Below are positions 12,507 to 27,100 of a stretch of 64,000 nt of DNA, piece by piece; position 1 is the stretch's first letter, and each line of letters opens with the position of its first letter. Position numbers and translations under genes: made by a program. Origin of the DNA: Siniperca chuatsi (Eukaryota; Chordata; Actinopteri; Centrarchiformes; Sinipercidae); assembly GCF_020085105.1 (NCBI RefSeq), contig NC_058046.1, forward strand, positions 24,618,675-24,682,674. The letters run 5' to 3'. The notes beneath the pieces were generated by a model. It had not been told where the DNA came from and made no database searches. It saw only the letters and a list, made by a program, of their open reading frames with translations.

Positions 12507-13551
12507 GAGACACACACACGTGGGATGAAGCCTTCTGACATTTCAAAAATGGGTCCGAAAGGAAATGAGATCGTGTCAGACAATCAGGTGCTCCCTTTTG
12601 TTAATCAAGAAGCACGTCATAAAAAAGTGGATGAGAGAAACAGAGAGAGAGAAAATTGTCTTGGTTTTCATTTTTATACAAAACAGCAAGATAAAGGAGG
12701 TCTGCTTTTTTATCGCCTGCATCAGATTTTTGTAGTTTTGACCATTTTTATTAGCCGTCTTGAACTGTGTCACTACACCCACCGATCTCAGTTTAAGATG
12801 GTAAGTAAAATGTTATCATAACTGACAGGAATGATTACCAATCCTACAAAAATAAGACCAAGGTTGTCAAAAAAGATATTATCATATTTGCAAGAGGTGC
12901 ATGTGTGTGTCCCTTTTTATTACTTTTTACCTTTTTGTGGTATATGCTGCAGATGCCTCTCTCCAGGTCGGGCAAATGCATAAGCAGTGATCTGATGGAA
13001 TTTAAAGTGAGAGAGTGCGACTCCAGGATCTCCTGCACAGCATCCTGCCTCCCTGAGATAGACCTGTGGGTTCATGGAAGAAAAGGAAGGGAGAAAGGAA
13101 GGATAGGAATTCAGAAAGTAGATAGGAACGAAGGAAGGCAAAGAGTCAAAGAAATTCACATGTTCAATCCCAGTCATCAGCAAAAGAAATTTGTCACTTG
13201 CAAAGCTGAATTGCCCTTGATTGAAAGGTACTGTTTTTCAAAAAGATGCTTTGAACTTAAAACAAATTGCCTGTGATGTACTGAGGCTTGCCAGTAGCCA
13301 GAACAACTTAAAATCAACCATCTCTGAAGGAAGTGATTATAGTGTTATCTATATTAAGGTGAATTTCTGCAGTTTGTGATTTTTTCCCATTAGTTCACAG
13401 TATGTGTGTCGGCATGTGTGTGTGTGTATCTTGGAATTAATGTGCCTGGGTGTAATCTGGGTTTTACTGAAATTCTGTGGAGGAGCTATCTGTATAATCT
13501 GAGAGCAGTGCCCAATCTACAGCTATAATCCCTGCACTGTGGGAGGGAGAA

Positions 13552-13622
<71 letters not shown>

Positions 13623-16600
13623 ATACTCACACAATCAATACATGGATAATAAAATTACACTGCAGAGAAGAGAACTGGAATAGTACTGCAATATTATAGC
13701 TGAGAGGTTGTTTGTAGCAGAAGTGCTGTGAGTCAGTTTCAGCGTTTTTATTTAAAGAGGTCGCCTCCAGAACACCCTACGGTGTTTCTGAAAAGAGGAA
13801 CAACTTCTCCACTGGGTGAAAAATAGGTAAGTGTTGACATTATGGGCACAATATTACATTCTCTCTAACAACACTGACTTCTTTATGTGTGACATTGGAG
13901 AATTTCATTCAAACTATTAATTCAAACATTGGAAAAAGAAAATGGGAAGTACAGATAATTTAATAATAACAACAGTCATGTCACCTCTGAAGCTCATTTA
14001 TGCAAGTCACAAAGCAGACACTAATCCACTACTTTATTCTTCAAAACTGCAGTGATTTAAGTCTTTAAATGATGCTGAAAAACTAGTCTGCATTTGTTAC
14101 TTCTGGGCTAGATTATTGCATTATTCCTTCTTATCAGGCTGCCAGAATAAGTCCCTTAAGACTCTTCAGTTGATCCAGAATTCTGCGGCACGTGTACCGA
14201 CAAGAACCAGGAAAAAAGGATCATATTTCTCCAATAATAGCTTCTCTGCACTGGCTCCCTGTAAAATCCAGAATAGAATTTAAAATCCTTCTCCTCACCT
14301 ACAAAGCTCTTAATGATCAAGCACCATCGTATCTTAAAGAGCTCATGATACCTTATTACCCCACTAGAACACTGCACTCCCAGGATGCAGGGTTACTTGT
14401 GGTTCATAGAGTCTCCAAAAGTAGAATGGGAGCCAGAGCCTTCAGTTGTCAAGCTCCTCTCCTGTGGAATCAGGTCCCAGTTTGGGTTCGGGAGGCAGAC
14501 ACCATCTCCACATTAAAGAGAAGGCTTAAGGCTTTCCTCTTTGATAAAGCTTTTAGTTAGGGCTGGCTTAGGTGAGTCCTGAACATCCCTTAGTTATGCT
14601 GCTATAGGCTTAGACTGCCAGGAGACTTCCCATGATGCATTGAGCTCCTCTCTCCTCCTCTCTCTCTCCGTCTGTATGCATTTTTATCCCATTAATGCAT
14701 GTTACTAACTCAACATCTTCTCTCTCCCGTAGTTCTGTGCGTTCTCGTTTCTCTCCTCTCTCCTTCTGTGGCTTTCAGCAGGTATTTCTGCCTCCAGAGC
14801 TGCAGAGACTGGATCTGTGGTTGTGGGCCTCCTGCTGCCCCTGTGTTCATGATCGACAACTGCTACTACAATTGTTATTATTAGTCTTATTACTATTATT
14901 ATCGTTATTATTCCTATCACTATCATTCCTATTATTAATACTTTATTAATATTACATTATTATTATTATTTTAAAATTCTTGGTGGAACTCTCAACTGTC
15001 TGATGCCCCCATCTGCGTCTGGACCCCTACCATCATATAGCCAGTCTCGTCCCCCCCCAATGAAGTGAATGCAAAGCTGCATGGTCCTGTAACTGTGGCC
15101 TAATTTGCCCAAAATTAGGCTTCTGAGGCTGTGCTTTCTCTCAAGCTGTGTCTAAATCCTGCAGCCTGTGCTAGGATTGACAGTCCAGAGCCCGTCTAGT
15201 CAGTTCGATTCAGATCTTTACTGTCCCACAAGAGGGAATTCTTTTTGCAATAAGGCAGCTTGAAAAACAATAAAAACACATGGCCCTAACTAACATCTCT
15301 AATCTAAATCTTGACAAAATTGTGTGAGCTTTTACACAGCCTTGGAGTAATGCCGCATTCGTGTTGTATGCTGAATTGGTGCAGTTCAGCACTGACAGTC
15401 GTGCTTCATTAGAGGTTAGAGGGTATCCTGTACTCACTGTGGGTCTGTGAGGGGCTGGCTCACCCACTTCCTCATCAGTCTCTTCCCAAACGGAGTGCGA
15501 GTGTGGTCCAACACCCACAACAGACTGCCCTTCACACCACCATCTGTCTATCATCGAAAGAACACACACAAAAACAAAATGCAGCTTACACATACATCAC
15601 TTGAATGAGCCAAATTTAGGAGGAAAAAAACATTATGATGTAATAAATATAAGCAGCAAGCAGGTGATGGAAGCCACAAGCAGCCAGGTGAGGAGGCTAG
15701 AACTAAGCTTGAACTCCATGTGTGACACACATGCCACAGCAGCGGAGTCGTGTTGAACTTTTGAGCCGTCACCCACGCAAGCCTGACTAGTCACTGAACA
15801 TTTTCTTGTGATCAGAGAAATGACAATTTTACTCACCCATTAAATGTTTACAGTCCACTGTGCACCCATGACTGTAAAATTATTTCTTGACATATATACA
15901 AGAGTATTTGCACTGGAAGGTATCTATCTACCTGGTAAGCTGCATGACATTTCTATCTGGCCAGCTGTCGACACTGTTATGTGCTGAAAGCTTGCCAAAA
16001 TTGTTAACTCAAGTAAAGAAGATCAGTCTGTCTACTCCCCAGGCTTTTTTTTTTTTTAAGTGAATGTAACAAACATCACGTTCAAGCTTCTTAACCATCA
16101 CTGCACTTCTGTTCAGCAGTCTCCCTCGACATTTCCTCTAGCCAGAGTAGTAGACTTAAGACTTGGACTTGAGTCAGACTTAAGTCACAAAAATTAGGAC
16201 TTGAGACTTAACTTAAAGAGACTATAATGGATATTTTTAAATAATGTATCAAATCACAGTGTGACAATGTGCGCAGTGATGAACCTACAGAGAATTATCG
16301 CCCTAAGCCACAGCAGGCAGATGTTTTCAGGGAAAAAGCTCTAAAAACTGTACACTACCTTCTCAGCACCAAACAGCAGACAGATAAAGTTAGCGACTAG
16401 CTGGAGAACATAGTGAAGCATTTAGCAGCTAAAGAGCCAGATATTTCCCTCAGGACTTAGTAGAGACCAAAAACAGAGCTTAACTTAACTCCCTAAAGAC
16501 TTCACTTGACTTGATACTTGAAAGCAAAAGACATTCGAGCTTCAAATTTTGACCCCGAACAACAAACAAACCTACGAGTCTACAGCCATGCAAGCGGTTC

Positions 16601-19600
16601 TGTGAGGCTAAACACTGACATAAGCATTCTAACATGCTCACAATGTCAATGATAAACATGCTGATGTTTAGCAGTTAATGTTTATCATGTTCATCATCTT
16701 AGTTTAGGGTATTAGCATGCTAACATTTGCTCATTAGCACTAAACACAAAGTACACAGTGGTGGACCGACTGACCGATCGACTGAATGACTGACACTGCC
16801 ATCCCTAGAACTATGAGGCGAGCACTGCTAAAAATAAATGAGACAGCAGCGTGCAGGCCCCATGCATAGCCACACACAACGCATATGCAATGATTAAGCC
16901 TATTTATTAAAAAGACTTGGCCTCAGCTAGGTAAAATACAATATTAACACAGGTTTAAAAGAAAAATGTTCAAATACTGTGTCACTTAAATGGTCAGCAT
17001 TGTGAGACCTGTAACATGACTTCCCTTCACCCACTTGAGACTTGACTTGAAAAGACCTGAGACTTGCCTCAAAAGACTTAAAAATAGTTCTGGCTCTAGC
17101 AAACAGCAGAACTGTCTTCACTAGGTCAAAGACAAGGTGCAGATGTTTCTGTTTAGCAATTTGTATACACCAGAGAATTATTACAGTATGGTGCAGTGTA
17201 AACCATTTATCATCCAGACACACCTCTCCTCTTCATTATGCTTGATCAGTGGCCATGGCTGCCTACTGAGATGAGCTTTTACCTGATTGTTAAGGATTTC
17301 CAGGTTCCTGAGAGTGGCAGCACCGAGGATCATACCCTTCGTCTCACAGGACAGACGCCGGAATGAGCTGCATGGAGCACAAAATCGTATTAAAATACAG
17401 CTGCATGATCAAATGATCAATGTATCTATTGTGGAGAGGTTTAAAAATGTGATAACTGGAATGATGAAAGTTTCTTTCTACAACTCAAATCAAAGTCTGA
17501 CAGAAAACTGTTGTAAATGTTGGAGTTCACTTCAAAATGTTGTACATGGGGAAAAAAGGGCTAAAAGCTGCATTTTAAAGCAACACCAGTGTGAAATAAG
17601 TTGTATGATACATTGTGGTATGTTCCTGTAAAGCCTAAAATCCCATGTTATCCCAGGGTTAGGGCTGCAACTAACAATTATTTTAACTATTGATTTATCT
17701 ACCGATTATCTTTTAGATTAATCGTTTAGTCTATGAAATGTTAAAAAATGACCCATCACAACTTCCCAGAGTCCAAGGTGTCGTCTTCAAATGTCTTGTT
17801 TTGTTCAACCAATAGTCCAAAACCCAAAGAGATTCAGTTTACAATGTCAAGCAAAAAAAGGCAGCAAAGTCTCACGTTTGACAAGTTTGTTTTTTTTGCT
17901 TGAAAAATGACTGAAATGGGTAATCGATTATCAAAATATCTGATGATCATTTTTCTGTCCATCAACTAATCGATTAATTAGTTCATCGTTTCATCTCTAC
18001 CCAGTATTGCAAAGACCAGTGGGAACACTGGAGAATCATGCTTGCAGCCTGTGTTGCTAAGTCTGTGTGTACATGTGTTTGCATGTACCTTTCACTCCTA
18101 AGAACTCTTTCTAAGTTGAATTCTTGGAGGTACTGAATGAGCGGCCCCAGACAGCAGATCACTGGGCTCTCCAAGGATGCTACACTCGACAGAGAGCGAG
18201 AGCCTGGAGGACACAGATGCACAAACATGCCACATTTTCACAGATAAAACACAGCCATGAGTCACAGGGCCCACTCCTAAGACACAGCCAGTGTTTTACA
18301 GATGAATGGATGTCTTGGTCTGAATGAGAGTATATGAGTAACTGAAGGGAATATAGAGTAAAAGATTGAAAAGAAAAGGAGGCATACAGTGGCAAAAACA
18401 AACACACCTTTCTCCTGGGAGTGGCAGTAGAACTCGGTGACTGTGTTCATTGCAGAGGCGAACTCAAACTGAGCGCTGTCCCTCTTCTCAACTCTCACTC
18501 GGTCATCAGCCTGAGTACTGAAGGGTAACAACATGACAGCATTATTCGCGAGGTCAGTGATGCTTGTGACTGTACAGACGGAAGGAAACGCAACATCCGA
18601 TATCTGATCATCTTCCCATCTGTGAGAAAAATGAGACACAGCAGCACTGCGTGTTCCAGCCGTCCTTTTGTTCAACTAGACTCTATGGATACACACACAA
18701 ACACACATGTGTAAACCTCAGTCACACACACACACACACAAACATACAGTTTCCTTGCATCTCCCTGTTGCGCCATCGCATCTCCTTATTGCTCTATTCA
18801 CTCTCTCGACATTGCTGCTTTCAAGGACTCGGCTGCTTTGTCCGCTCTGTTGTTGCCAGGGCTACCAAGGTAAACACGTGGCTCTAGATGCAGTGCTGGA
18901 GAATTTTCTTTCTTCCTAATGCTTATACACACACACACACACAGAAGAATCATCATCTTCCACTTCAGCCACTGGTCGAACTGGGAGCAAAGATTGTATA
19001 AAAGTGATTAATAGACCACATATTGTGCCCGCACTCAATCGATGATCATTAATCATTTAATCTGTCAATTCAACCGTATTATGAGGTTTACAAGAACAGC
19101 AATAATTGCTGGTATTGATCCGGGGACAGAGCGGTGCAGTGTAGCATTTCTGCAAAACCCTGACAGGACACAGCATTGTGAACCTGGGTAAACAATGACA
19201 ATGCTAACATGCTGATGTTTAGCAGGTGTAATGTTTACAACGTTAATCATCTTAGTTTAGCATGTTAGCATGCTAGTATTTGCCAATTAGAAAATTAGTG
19301 TACTAATAAACACAAAGTACAGCTGAAGCTGATGGGAATGTCATTAGTCTTGCAGGTATTTCGTCATAAACCAAAGTATTGGACAAATTAAAATTTTGAC
19401 CTGAAGATGGTGCTAGAGGAAAAGTTAGTGGATCACCAAAATGATTAAAATTCATCCTCGAATGTCAACGTACAAAACCAATAGCTGTTGAAATATTTAA
19501 CTCAAAATTATGAATATCAACCTTATGGTGGCACTGGATCAAAAGTGAAGGGATCACCAAAATCTTTAGGAATCATCCTCTGGGGGACATGAATGTCAGC

Positions 19601-22600
19601 ACAAAATTTCACAACAATCTAATAGTTGTTGAGATATTTTAGTGTGGACCAAAGTGGTGGACCGGCCGACATTGGCATCCATAGAGCCACTAGCATGTCC
19701 AAAAATTCAATAGCAGTGTATCTTTTCAAAAACAGGATCCTCATCACTCTGGACAAACCAGAATATGCTGTCAGTGTCAACTGTTTCAAAGTACTTCCAA
19801 TAAACATTGGTCATGCTGTTGCACAAATTGTGTCTTTTAGTGTATATGTTCATGTGTGTCTGTGTGTGCGTGTGTGTCTGTGTGTGTGTGTGTGTGCGTA
19901 TCTGTGTGCGTGCTTGTGTGGATCTATCCTGATTCATGACTGCTGTCTTACCATGTACCCAGGATGTAATATTAACTTTCAAGAGTGCCAGAGTAAAAGC
20001 GAGAACATTTGTTGACAGCATTCGCCAATGAGCTTTTCAGTTGCTCTAAACCCCTTCACTGCACTGATCTTGACTCATGACTCCAGGCTGTGGATGAGTA
20101 AAGCGACTAATACTGCACCTAGCTACTACCAACCTCCCAGGGACTCATTACCTGCCGCTCCATGGACACACATAAATCCTGTTGCCAGGGGGGCCGTCTC
20201 GTCAGCCTACCCCAGAGACACGGAGGCTGTTGAGCTAACGTCAGCGGCCACAAAAATCCCCTGCTTTAAATGTTCACCTGGGTAGGTCTTGCTTTAGTAT
20301 TTTTTAATGGGTGGGAGTGACATTACTGTAATGTTAACAAGTGACAATGCTGATATCCATCAAAACATCTATTTCAGACTAATTTATGCATTTTAAGTGT
20401 CTTCTCAGTCTGATGAATCATGACTGAGAAAAAAACAAATCACTTAGAAAAACATCTTGAGAGGTCGCCAATAGTAGTGATCTATAATGGGCCTGGGCTG
20501 AGAAGCGTGTGTGAATATAAATGTGATACATTTTCTGTCTGAGCTGAACAGACAAAGCTGCCCTGTATTTGTATGATACAGGCTGCAAAGTGAGAAGAGT
20601 CTTGTGTCTGATGAGCACAACGCTAGAGAGCAGTGCTGTTCAAACACAATAATTGGACTGGCCTTTACAGGCCCATCTTCGCTATAATCACTCAACACGG
20701 ACGGCTGAAAAAAGGAGGAGGGGGGGGAGAAAGACGGAGAGAAATGAATACAAATGAACCAAATTTTCCAGAATGAAATTCAAACTGAGAGGGAAATGAC
20801 AAAGGAAATACAATAGCCATTGAAAAGAGAAATGTGCGCCATGAAGGAGTGAAACACAAAAGAAGCAGAAAGCAGGAGACATCCCTCCCATTTATCCAAC
20901 CATCGCCTTCTAATCAAATCCACTCCACTCCCTCGTTTCATTTTCACAGCATAATGCAATCACAGGCAGCCACCAGAGGAACCCGTCCCCACTGGTGTGA
21001 ACATGCTGGGTACAGACTGTCGGCAAAGATGAGCCTAATGACGGCACGATGGGAGGCAACAGGTTTCTGCAATACGTCAGTTCAGCGCCACGGTCACTGG
21101 CCGCGCTGTTAGTCAGCAGACGAACAGCGGACAAACTGTTTAACTCTTTTTGATCTTGTGGTTCATACAGCAGCCTGTATACTAAATGCTAAATGGAAGT
21201 CTGCTTTTGCATGAGAGACTTGGTTGAAGCTTGTTAGTCGAACATAAAAGTTGACGACTTCCTGTTGTACCTTGTGTGCTTATTCTGAGCTAATCACGAT
21301 TTGACTGCTGCCAGATTTCTATTATCATTTGTACTGATGGTGTTACCTTGACTGTGAATACTCAGCTATGTGCTCAAATGATAGACTTGAAAAATTGTGA
21401 ACCTGTCTTAAAACAACAGTCAGGTACCCATTTGAACATTAAGAGGTTTTGCTTGCTGTAATAATTCCTCCTGATCATACTGGCCATTAAAAGATCCTTT
21501 TGTAATGCGCTTTCAATGCACTTTCAAAGTGATGGAAGACAAAATCCACAGTCTTCCTGTGTAAAAATGTATTCCAAAGATAATATGATGCTTCAGCATT
21601 CTGAGTTGGACAAACCAAGTCTGAATCAAGTTACAGTCTTTTTAGTATAAAATTACCTCTCTGTTATCCTGGACAGTGTTTCCCTATAGAGTTGCAGTGG
21701 AAGAATAGTAACAAAAAGAGGACATTTTGTATTAAAAAGGGTGTAAGTTGGGAGGATATCCACTTGATTTGACTAATTATGACTGCTGAAACCTCATTTT
21801 AGCTTTAGATAATTTTTTGAAAACATCTGTACACAGAACAATAACTGTGGACTTACACTGAAAGCACATTACAAAAGGATCTTTTAAAGGCCGGTAAGAA
21901 CAGGAGAAATAATTACAGCAATCAGAAACTGTTCAAATTGTTCATAGGGAACCCTGACTATTGTTTTAAGACAGGCTTGAAAAATTGTGAACCTGTCCTT
22001 TAATTTCTTGCATTTTAACACCTAAAATGTTTAGTTTACAATAAATACACAATAATACATGATTATACCCATATATAGCTGTAGTTTGCTGCATCTGACT
22101 TTCCAGCAGCTGCAGTTTGGAAAAATAGCGATGGATTTGATTTCTTAGTAGTAGTAAAAAGTTCTAAAGGCTCACAAACACATTTATCAACACTGGAGCC
22201 TGCTGGAGCCTCCAGCCAACTTTTATTAACTTTAAAGTTTATTACTTTTATAACTTTTTTCCAACATTTTTTAACTAATTAACACATTTGACCAATGAAA
22301 TAAACTCGATACATCATCTCACAATATTATATTTTGTGAAAGAAGTTTTGTCTTGTAAAAAAATCAGTTTGGGTGAAAAGTCAGTCTATGAATCTTTAAA
22401 ATAAATAAGCCCTGGTTGGACCCTGTTTAGCCCTGAGGCGGAGCCCAGGGTGCTGAGGTTCCATTACCACATAACCTCTCAATAAGCCCGCATTCATTTC
22501 CTCATCTAGACTGAGCCCAGAGAGCGCCAGACAAAACAAAGGTCTACCTGCCGGAGGAAATCTAAACACCTCAGAATGAAATAGACTAAACTCAAACACA

Positions 22601-24102
22601 CCCTTTTGTAAAACACACAGATAAGCAACACAGTTCAACACTTCAGTAAGAATATACTGTAGCAAATGGGCACAGACTGCCCCCTAGTGTCCTGATAGCA
22701 TATTACCTGGCATTGGTGATGCTCTGTAGGAGTCTCAGGGTTTGTTCTGAGAGGTCAGAGGGCACCAGGATCTCCACAGGGTTGATCTTTAGGACACGAG
22801 CCTCCAGCTCAGAACGAGACTGACCATCAGGAAAACAGTCCAGTAACACATCTCCTGTGCTGGGCTGAACCGCCTATATAAACAAACACATGCATAAAAT
22901 GAATGCACACATAGAAGAAATAACCGAAAACATGCATATACTGTGGTAACAAATGTACTTTTTTTTTCTTGTGGTGTCTGACCCTTTGGTCTGAATTTCA
23001 GGAGTGCTTTGATTGTTTTTTCAGCGGCAATGTTATGTTGCTCATATAATAAAGACTCAAAGTGATTTTTTTTATAAAAGTTGGTCATTCCTTTTCATGT
23101 GGAGATGCTTCTGTTCTAAATCAGATTATTGCAAAGAAGTAACGCTTGTTCAAAGTTTACCTTGTTGTAGCTGCACCATTTAAGATAAAGTAGGTCAGTA
23201 CAGTAGGAGGGAAATAAGATTTCATAGTTTAGGCTACTTTAGGCTACTTTAGGCTTTTTAGGCTGAAAAATAGTGAAAAGGTGAGAATGAATGTTTAGAT
23301 GCAATACAATAATTTTGTTGCATAAAATTAAGACAAATAAGAAAGGTTTTCATTTTTTCCTTACTTCTTACTTGTATTTAGTTACTCTGGCATCACTTTA
23401 TTCTCCATATCAGGGCTGGGTGTAATCTTGTGATATTGTTATACATTTCCTGGAAATTACATTGAGAAACTCTTAATGGATAAAATAACCAGACAGGAAT
23501 ATCTGTTTTTGGCTAATCCAGAGGATTAAATACCTGACAAATTAAGGGAGAGGATAGAACTTCATCATATTAATGTTAAAGGCAAGTTAATTTGGCATGA
23601 ACGAGTCAAAAAATCTCTAACCGCTAACATTTTATTTTTTTTTATTGTCTCACAGTTATAATCACCCAATCCTTCTCCACAGATGACATTATGGCATCTC
23701 ATCAACTACAGAGTTAGAGAACTGAGATAACATTCAAATAAACTTGTAATTAATTACATCAAAATATGCAAAAGTAGATATAAAAAAACAACACTGACCC
23801 TCGGTGTGTATTGACAAACAAGATGAGATGTAATCTTGCTTTTATTATCAAATACACTATAAATATGAACCTGCTTAAAACCGAACAACCTGATCAGACT
23901 CACCACCAGCCCTACAGTGAGCAGCTTCTTCAGTTTGTCCCAGTTCTCACTGATACACAGCAAGAAGCTGTCAGGAGGGTCCAACACCACGTCACCAGAG
24001 CCCCCTTCATCCACATCCCCGAGTCTGCAGACCGGGTTTACATCTCAAAAAAGTGTCAAGGACATCACTTTAGACATACAGAGATAGAAAAAGCTGGTTT
24101 AA

Positions 24103-24135
<33 letters not shown>

Positions 24136-27100
24136 TATTCACGGTCTATGAGGATACCCTCTCCCACCAGAGTGGACTTGGTGTACAGAGCACTGAGCTG
24201 ACGAGTGAACAGAGCGTTCCTATTGGCCCCTGAGGCCTTGATCGCAGACGTCTCTGTCTGCTTAACCACACCAATCTAAAAATTAAAGACAATAATGTAG
24301 AAATAAGAAACAACTCTAAACTCTTGGATTTCTAAATACGAACAATATCCAATATATGTTTCATACCTTGTGTCCATGGGACACCAACCGTCTGACATGA
24401 ACAAACAAACGGTGCGTGGGGATGCTGCACGTCATGAAGTTATGATCCAGATGACAGACGATATTCAGCTCCTTTGCAGCAATCTGTTCACACACACAAA
24501 GATGATGTCAGTGCTGCCTTAAAGGATAACTGAGGCCACGTTGAGTGTTCAGGCAATTTCTTAACATGAAATCTTTCCCTCCTCAAAATTCCAGTGAATT
24601 TCTAACATGCTCTCTAAAATGTGTTTTTGGTCTGAAAGTAGTGCATATAAAATTTACATTCAGAATAAAGTGATGGCACACAAGCTTAATTATCTGAGCA
24701 TTCGCAAATCAGTAATAATCAGATTAAAACAAATCGTTTCCTATCCACTATGACATCAATTTATAAATGTAGAGGAAAAAAATGCAGGACATAAATGAAA
24801 ACATCTAGCAACAAGTTACAAGTTATAATTTCATAAGATCTCCATCCTCCATTGATCATCATCATTTAAAATGCTAACAAGTATTTTAGTAACATGTTTT
24901 GGATTGATACTGTTGATTCCCTTCCTGCATCATAAACACAGATGCTTTTCAGTTCTCACCTCTGCATCCTCTCCAAAGAACCTGTATTTGTAACCACACT
25001 CCACAGCCAACAACGCATCCTTATACTGCTGTTTCAGCTGGATGACCTGCTTTTCCAGGGGAGTGTACATGCTCTTTGAGCGCCTGGAGGGGACGCTAGA
25101 GTCTGACGGAGGACTCAGCTCTGCACCCCTTCCTCCTCGTCCTCCTCCTCCTCCTGACTTGGCAAACTGAGACAAGCAGAACGCCTACAAAATAAAAATA
25201 CACATAGAAAATCACTGTATTCAAAACTACCTACTACACTAGCAGTACATACTGATTTGGCCAAAATGTAGCATGCAATATGCAGTTTGCAAACAAAAGC
25301 AAAATCTGCAGTATGCCAAAAATACTTTCAGTTCTCTATTACCCAATCATATGTGAGAAAAAACACACTGGATGCTAACTTTATTTCCCCATAAAAGATC
25401 AATCACTATTTGTTGTTGTCTATAGCCCAACAAATACTGTATTTTATGGCCAGTAGCCATAGTGATATTTGAGAGAGAGTTTAAAAATCCAATAATGATA
25501 TATTCTTCGATTCTCCATATTCACCAATATGTATATATCACTAAGCTAAGTTAATCAGCCGATATACTGGCTCGGCTTATTTATCAGTCTAGTTCTACTG
25601 TTGTCTTTATTGTAATACTCGGTGCTTAAATATGCAGTGAATGCTACTTGACGTACAAGTGCAAATGCTTGTCATGATTGTTTTTAAAGAAATCTGAGCA
25701 AGCTCAGCACTTCACTCCACACAACTCAAACTCGTGTGTGTAACACATCATTGATCCTATGTGAGGAATTTGAGTTTTTGCTTGCCCTCTAAAAAATGTG
25801 AGAGATCAGAGATGGTGCTGCCTTGCTCATGGACACTTTAGCAGGGCAGATTCTTGCCATCATGAGGGCTTGAACCTTCATCTTTGGGCCAACCTGCGGC
25901 CCAAAACCAGTGATGTGATGGAGTCAACATTTATATTGTGTACCTGTTTTGTAGCAGCCAGCCCTGAACTCTCCTTTTCTTTGACCTCCTCCTCATCCTC
26001 ATGCTCCTCCTCTGTCTGTTGAAGTCTGTTTTTAATGATGTGTTGATCTGTAACATCCCAAGGAGGCCAAACGCTGCTTCCTTGGTCACAGATTTTACTG
26101 CGAGCACCACCTGTCTTCTTGTCTTCCCTCTGAGTGTCACTGCGCCCGACAGTGGGCTCAGCCAAGCAGGTGAAGCCTTTCAGCTTCTCCAAGGTAGAGG
26201 GACAGAGGCCGCCTGATGTCGATGTTAGCGTCTTTTCTGAAGAGAAAAGAAATACAGTTAAAGTATGATTATTAAGCAGAAAGTAAATACATTCACTCAA
26301 ATACTGCAGTGAATGGACCAGTGTGTAAGATTTAGGGGGCTCTATTTGCAGAATATGGCGATATTATTCATAAGTATGTTTTCATTAGTGTATAATCACC
26401 TGTAAATACGAATCGTTGTGTTTTCCACACCGCACCGCCATGTTTCTACAGTAAGGCAGAACGGACAAACCAAACACTTGCTCTAGATAGGGCCGTTCAT
26501 ATTTTTTGCAAGTTTCGCGACCACCGTAGTTTCTCCCACACGCTTGGAAGGGGAGGGTGAGGCGAGCAGTATTCAATAGTTGCAAACTGCAATTTCACCG
26601 CTAGATGCCACTAAATCCTACACTCTGGACCTTTAAGTAGAATTTTGAGCTACTTGTACTTTACTTGAGTATTTCCAATTCATGCTACTTTTTTCTTCTA
26701 CTCCACTACAATTCAGAGGGAAATACTTTACTTTTTACACCACTACATTTATTTGACAGCTATAGTTACTAGTTACTTTTCATATTAAGATTTTACATGA
26801 AAAATATCATATTTTGAAAGAAAAATATGATACGCTTATAAAATACAACACACTGTTAGATATTAAACCTGTTGTTTCCAACCTTTTTGGCTTGTAACCT
26901 CTCTAACAAAAAAGCAGTATCTAGTTGTGTCTCCTTGTCACGTTTCAGATGTCCACAAGTTGTTAGCAGTTCCACCAAAGAGACATTTACTTAAGTAAAT
27001 GGTTTCATTTAAATACCTGTTTGAGGCCCAAAGTGGTACAAGTATCTGATACGTCACAAAACAATGCAAAGATTTTGTTCAAAGTCCAAAAACCCTCTGG

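Noticed and set aside
12281-12583. Histidine/threonine-rich and cysteine/valine-rich open frames
   Set aside because: They are a by-product of the (CA)n/(GT)n microsatellites.
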